Shown here: in pieces, positions 13,688-16,087 of the stretch
Numbering within the stretch: the first letter of the stretch is position 1
How the letters are laid out: each line of letters opens with the position of its first letter
Assembly: GCA_900764725.1 (NCBI GenBank)
Contig: CAAFPB010000289.1
Coordinates: 1 to 16,087 of the forward strand
Length of the DNA: 16,087 nt
Direction: 5' to 3'
Source of the DNA: an uncultured Catenibacterium sp.
Lineage (GTDB): Bacteria > Bacillota_I > Bacilli_A > Erysipelotrichales > Coprobacillaceae
The notes under the pieces: model-generated
The model's database searches: none
Told to the model about the DNA's origin: nothing
What the model saw: the letters and a program-made list of their open reading frames with translations, nothing else
Translations under genes and position numbers: made by a program

Positions 13688-13711
13688 AAAGTGGCCTAAC
13701 AGCCACTTTTT
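13688..13711 (+). terminator. Terminator after the ComN-like gene
   Basis: AAAGTGGC (13688-13695) pairs with GCCACTTT (13702-13709) across a 6-base loop, ending in five Ts at 13707-13711. The A-rich left arm may let it work on the opposite strand as well. Confidence 0.85.
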
Positions 13712-13727
13712 GATTAGAACACTTATT

Positions 13728-13756
13728 TTGACATTTACCGCTATATTGATTAAGAT
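13728..13756 (+). promoter_or_regulatory. Promoter of recJ
   Basis: A perfect TTGACA (13728-13733), a 17-base spacer and TAAGAT (13751-13756, 4 of 6). AAGAGG at 13776-13781 is the RBS, six bases before the ATG at 13788. Confidence 0.7.
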
Positions 13757-13787
13757 GAATAGGTAGTTATTTTTTAAGAGGTTAATT

Positions 13788-15401
13788 ATGAAATATAAAA
13801 CAATAGAATTAAGTCATACAAAAGAAATCATACAGAGTTATGGTGTTAATTCTTTAATGGCTAAAGTAATAGAAAGTAAAAAAATAGATCAAAAACAATT
13901 TGAAGCCTTTATGGATCCTCATCTTGTATATCATGATTTTTCTTTATTTGAAGAAGCAGATGAAACATTAGAACGTATTGAAGAAGCAATTGAAAATAAA
14001 GAAAAAATCTGTATTTATGGAGATTATGACTGTGATGGTATTCTCGCAACTGCTATTCTTGTACAGGCTTTTCATGAAAGAGGCATAGAAGTGGGATATC
14101 ATATCCCTAATCGTTTTACCGATGGTTATGGACTTAATACAACAAGAGTAGAACAGATGGCTGAGAAGGGCTATTCTCTTATTATTACTGTAGATAATGG
14201 TATTAAGGCATTTGATGCTGTAGAAAAAGCAGGAGAATTAGGTATTGATGTCATTATTACTGATCATCATGCCTTTGATGGTGAAGTACCTGTGGCTTAT
14301 TCAATTATCCATACAAAGATGTCTCCTAAATATCCATTTAAAGAGATATGTGGTGGCTTTATTGCTTATAAGCTTGCAGTTAGCCTGTTAAAGCATCATG
14401 ATCCTTATTTATTCACTCTAGCAGCTATTACAACTATATCTGATATGATGCCATTACTAGATGAAAATAGAAGTCTAGTAAGACGTGGCTTACAGTTTAT
14501 GAAACAATATAAATATCCCTCTTTAGAACTATTAAAAGGGAGTAGAGATTATGATGTCACAACAATAGGCTTCACAATAGCCCCTCGTATTAATGCGTTT
14601 GGTCGCTTACCTGAACTAGTGAATCCTGTTTATTTAGTGAAATATTTCTTGAAAGAAGCAGATCCTGCCTATCTAGAAAAGATTTCTAATTATGCATCTA
14701 AAATCAACTCTAAAAGACAATCTATGACAACTTCTTTATATAAAGAAGCGGTTACTGATACATCTTCCCCATGCTTATTTTATGGTTCAGAGAATATGCA
14801 TGAAGGATTAGTAGGTCTAGTTGCAGGTAAATATGCAAGAGAATATGAACAACCCGCATTCGTCATGCATTATAATCCTAAAGAAGAAATATATAAAGGA
14901 AGTGCAAGAGGGATTGATGGATTTAATATTTATAATTTCTTTACACATCATGAAGATCTCTTTGTACAATATGGTGGTCATGCAAAAGCAGGTGGCTTTA
15001 CTATTACCAAGTCTAATTATCCTTTAGTCTATGATGCTCTTATGAATGATATAAAGGGGTGTCATTTTGAAGCATGTGAATCAGTTATTCCTATTACACT
15101 TGATGATACAACAATTCATAATGTAGAATCACTCGATTTACTTGCTCCTTTTGGCGAAGAAAACAAAGCCCCATTATTTATTCTAGAAGGTGTATCATGT
15201 CATCAAGTAGACCGCTTATCTGAAGGTAAGCATTTAAAATTCCATTTAGGGGATGATCAGGTTTCTGCACTTGCTTTTAATAAAGGACAATTATATGATG
15301 AACTAGTTCATAAAGATTCTATGACTTTAGTAGGAACACTTTCTATTAATGTATTTAGAGGTAATAAATCTATTAACTTTATTGTTGAAGATATCTTATA
15401 A
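13788..15401 (+). CDS. recJ: Single-stranded-DNA-specific 5'-3' exonuclease RecJ
   Basis: The product has 537 residues and all DHH-family motifs. These are YGDYDCDG (metal-binding Asp79, Asp81 and Asp83), TVDNGI, TDHHAFDG with DHH at 159-161, DMMPLLDENR, and the DHHA1 motif GGHAKAGG at 396-403. A C-terminal OB-type beta domain follows (about 450-537). RecJ trims 5' ends of single-stranded DNA in recombination and mismatch or base-excision repair, using Mn2+/Mg2+. The length is near the E. coli enzyme (577) but much shorter than the 786 residues of B. subtilis RecJ, so the extra C-terminal region found there is absent, not broken off. It is followed by apt after a 91-base gap, the order seen in Bacillus. 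Confidence 0.93.
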   Translation: MKYKTIELSHTKEIIQSYGVNSLMAKVIESKKIDQKQFEAFMDPHLVYHDFSLFEEADETLERIEEAIENKEKICIYGDYDCDGILATAILVQAFHERGIEVGYHIPNRFTDGYGLNTTRVEQMAEKGYSLIITVDNGIKAFDAVEKAGELGIDVIITDHHAFDGEVPVAYSIIHTKMSPKYPFKEICGGFIAYKLAVSLLKHHDPYLFTLAAITTISDMMPLLDENRSLVRRGLQFMKQYKYPSLELLKGSRDYDVTTIGFTIAPRINAFGRLPELVNPVYLVKYFLKEADPAYLEKISNYASKINSKRQSMTTSLYKEAVTDTSSPCLFYGSENMHEGLVGLVAGKYAREYEQPAFVMHYNPKEEIYKGSARGIDGFNIYNFFTHHEDLFVQYGGHAKAGGFTITKSNYPLVYDALMNDIKGCHFEACESVIPITLDDTTIHNVESLDLLAPFGEENKAPLFILEGVSCHQVDRLSEGKHLKFHLGDDQVSALAFNKGQLYDELVHKDSMTLVGTLSINVFRGNKSINFIVEDIL

Positions 15402-15458
15402 TTTAGTTAATCTGTAAGGATTTATTTTTAAGATTTTATGTCATTCGAGATTATGTGA

Positions 15459-15485
15459 TGATATAATAATGTATTGTATAGGAGG
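15459..15485 (+). promoter_or_regulatory. Extended -10 promoter and RBS of apt
   Basis: TGATATAAT at 15459-15467 is an extended -10; AGGAGG at 15480-15485 is the RBS. An in-frame ATG at 15469 overlies the promoter and would precede the transcript start, which argues for ATG 15493 as the true start. Confidence 0.75.
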
Positions 15486-15492
15486 ATTCGTT

Positions 15493-16005
15493 ATGGATTT
15501 TAAACAGCATATTGCATCTATTCCAGGATTTCCAAAAGAAGGAATTATCTTTAGAGATGTGACACCTTTATTAGAAGACAAGGATGCATTCAAAGCTTGT
15601 ATTGATGATTTAGCAGCACATGCAAAGGATTTAGGAGCTGATGTCGTTGTAGGACCTGAATCAAGAGGATTTATTTTTGGATGTCCTGTTGCTTTAGAAT
15701 TAGGATGTGGCTTTGTACCAATCAGAAAACCAGGTAAATTACCTAGAGAAACAGTCAGCAAGAAGTATGATCTAGAATATGGATCAAATGAAATCTTCAT
15801 GCATAAGGATAGTATTAAACCAGGTATGAAAGTATTAATCGTGGATGATTTACTTGCAACTGGTGGTACTGTAGAAGCGGCTGCTGCACTTATTGAAGAA
15901 ATGGGTGGAGAAGTTGTAGGTATGGAATTCGTGATTGAATTAGAAGAATTAAAGGCTACTGAAAAATTAAGTAAATACAATATCTATTCACAAGTTAAAT
16001 ACTAA
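15493..16005 (+). CDS. apt: Adenine phosphoribosyltransferase
   Basis: The 170-residue product is full length. It joins adenine to PRPP to give AMP and pyrophosphate, the purine-salvage step in the cytosol. The N-terminus [20 protein letters not shown] is typical of APT (the FRD segment helps bind adenine). The middle has [11 protein letters not shown], and the PRPP loop [10 protein letters not shown] is at 117-126. The start is ATG 15493, seven bases after AGGAGG. It follows recJ with no clear terminator between them but has its own extended -10, so it may be both co-transcribed and independently made. A strong terminator closes it, so any relA gene beyond the window would not share this transcript by default. 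Confidence 0.96.
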   Translation: MDFKQHIASIPGFPKEGIIFRDVTPLLEDKDAFKACIDDLAAHAKDLGADVVVGPESRGFIFGCPVALELGCGFVPIRKPGKLPRETVSKKYDLEYGSNEIFMHKDSIKPGMKVLIVDDLLATGGTVEAAAALIEEMGGEVVGMEFVIELEELKATEKLSKYNIYSQVKY

Positions 16006-16008
16006 TAG

Positions 16009-16030
16009 AAACTCCTTCGGGAGTTTTTTT
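16009..16030 (+). terminator. Terminator after apt
   Basis: AAACTCC (16009-16015), a TTCG tetraloop, GGAGTTT (16020-16026) and T residues to 16030. The C(UUCG)G loop is an especially stable cap. Beyond it (16031-16087) I see only AT-rich sequence and no gene. Confidence 0.93.
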
Positions 16031-16087
16031 GATTTTGTTTGTATTATTCATAAACAAATAGTAAATATCAGAATAAATGAAGTGATA

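Noticed and set aside
14821..15027. Plus-strand 68-residue frame inside recJ
   Set aside because: Out-of-frame shadow over the DHHA1 region.
15441..15980. Minus-strand 179-residue frame opposite apt
   Set aside because: Length comes from the antisense of a conserved enzyme; Ser/Thr/Pro-rich with no family signature and no promoter.
16034..16058. TTTGTTT/AAACAAA inverted repeat at the window end
   Set aside because: A 7-bp AT-rich repeat with an 11-base loop in AT-rich DNA; easily chance and with no T-run after it.

Overview
This AT-rich window comes from a low-GC Gram-positive bacterium (Firmicutes/Bacillota). A CcpA-type cre site, CIRCE operators, a T-box leader and a comN-like–recJ–apt block support this. 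The overall style (compact, AT-rich, perfect TATAAT boxes, some extended TGnTATAAT) would fit an Erysipelotrichia-like gut organism, but that rank is inference. Every credible gene is on the + strand. I see no insertion sequence, phage gene, CRISPR array, tRNA or rRNA; this is core chromosome with several well-marked regulatory regions.

Layout. (1) 1-2030: a 640-aa Old Yellow Enzyme/dienoyl-CoA-reductase-type flavin and Fe-S oxidoreductase under a promoter whose -10 overlaps a near-consensus cre site, closed by a terminator. (2) 2031-3913: a Y-family (UvrX/YqjW-type) DNA polymerase overlapping a YolD-like partner. (3) 3915-4389: a single GNAT acetyltransferase with its own promoter and terminator. 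(4) 4396-6379: htpG (bacterial Hsp90) under two CIRCE-like operators bracketing its promoter. (5) 6390-6664: an 80-residue membrane-anchored protein of unknown function. (6) 6748-10433: a perfect-consensus promoter, a complete T-box leader with terminator/antiterminator, then a polar amino-acid ABC importer (lipoprotein, permease, ATPase) and a PLP aminotransferase. An internal terminator-like hairpin sits after the binding-protein gene. The operon looks induced by one uncharged tRNA, most likely tRNA-Arg, though the specifier is ambiguous. (7) 10438-13324: a Zur-like Fur-family regulator in an overlapping operon with a zinc-type ABC importer (His-rich lipoprotein, ATPase, permease). The promoter carries two mirror-image 15-bp palindromes and a third Fur-type box across the -10. 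(8) 13332-16030: a ComN-like small regulator, recJ and apt, in the order known from Bacillus subtilis but without the secDF that lies there between comN and recJ.

How the parts work together. Most units pair a sensor with its output: zinc status with zinc import, tRNA charging with amino-acid import, protein-folding stress with Hsp90, sugar status with a flavin reductase. I found no wholly new multi-gene system. The points most worth a second look are the triple metal-operator array, the T-box and its unusual binding protein/aminotransferase cargo, double CIRCE control of htpG, and the altered active-site loop of the first enzyme.
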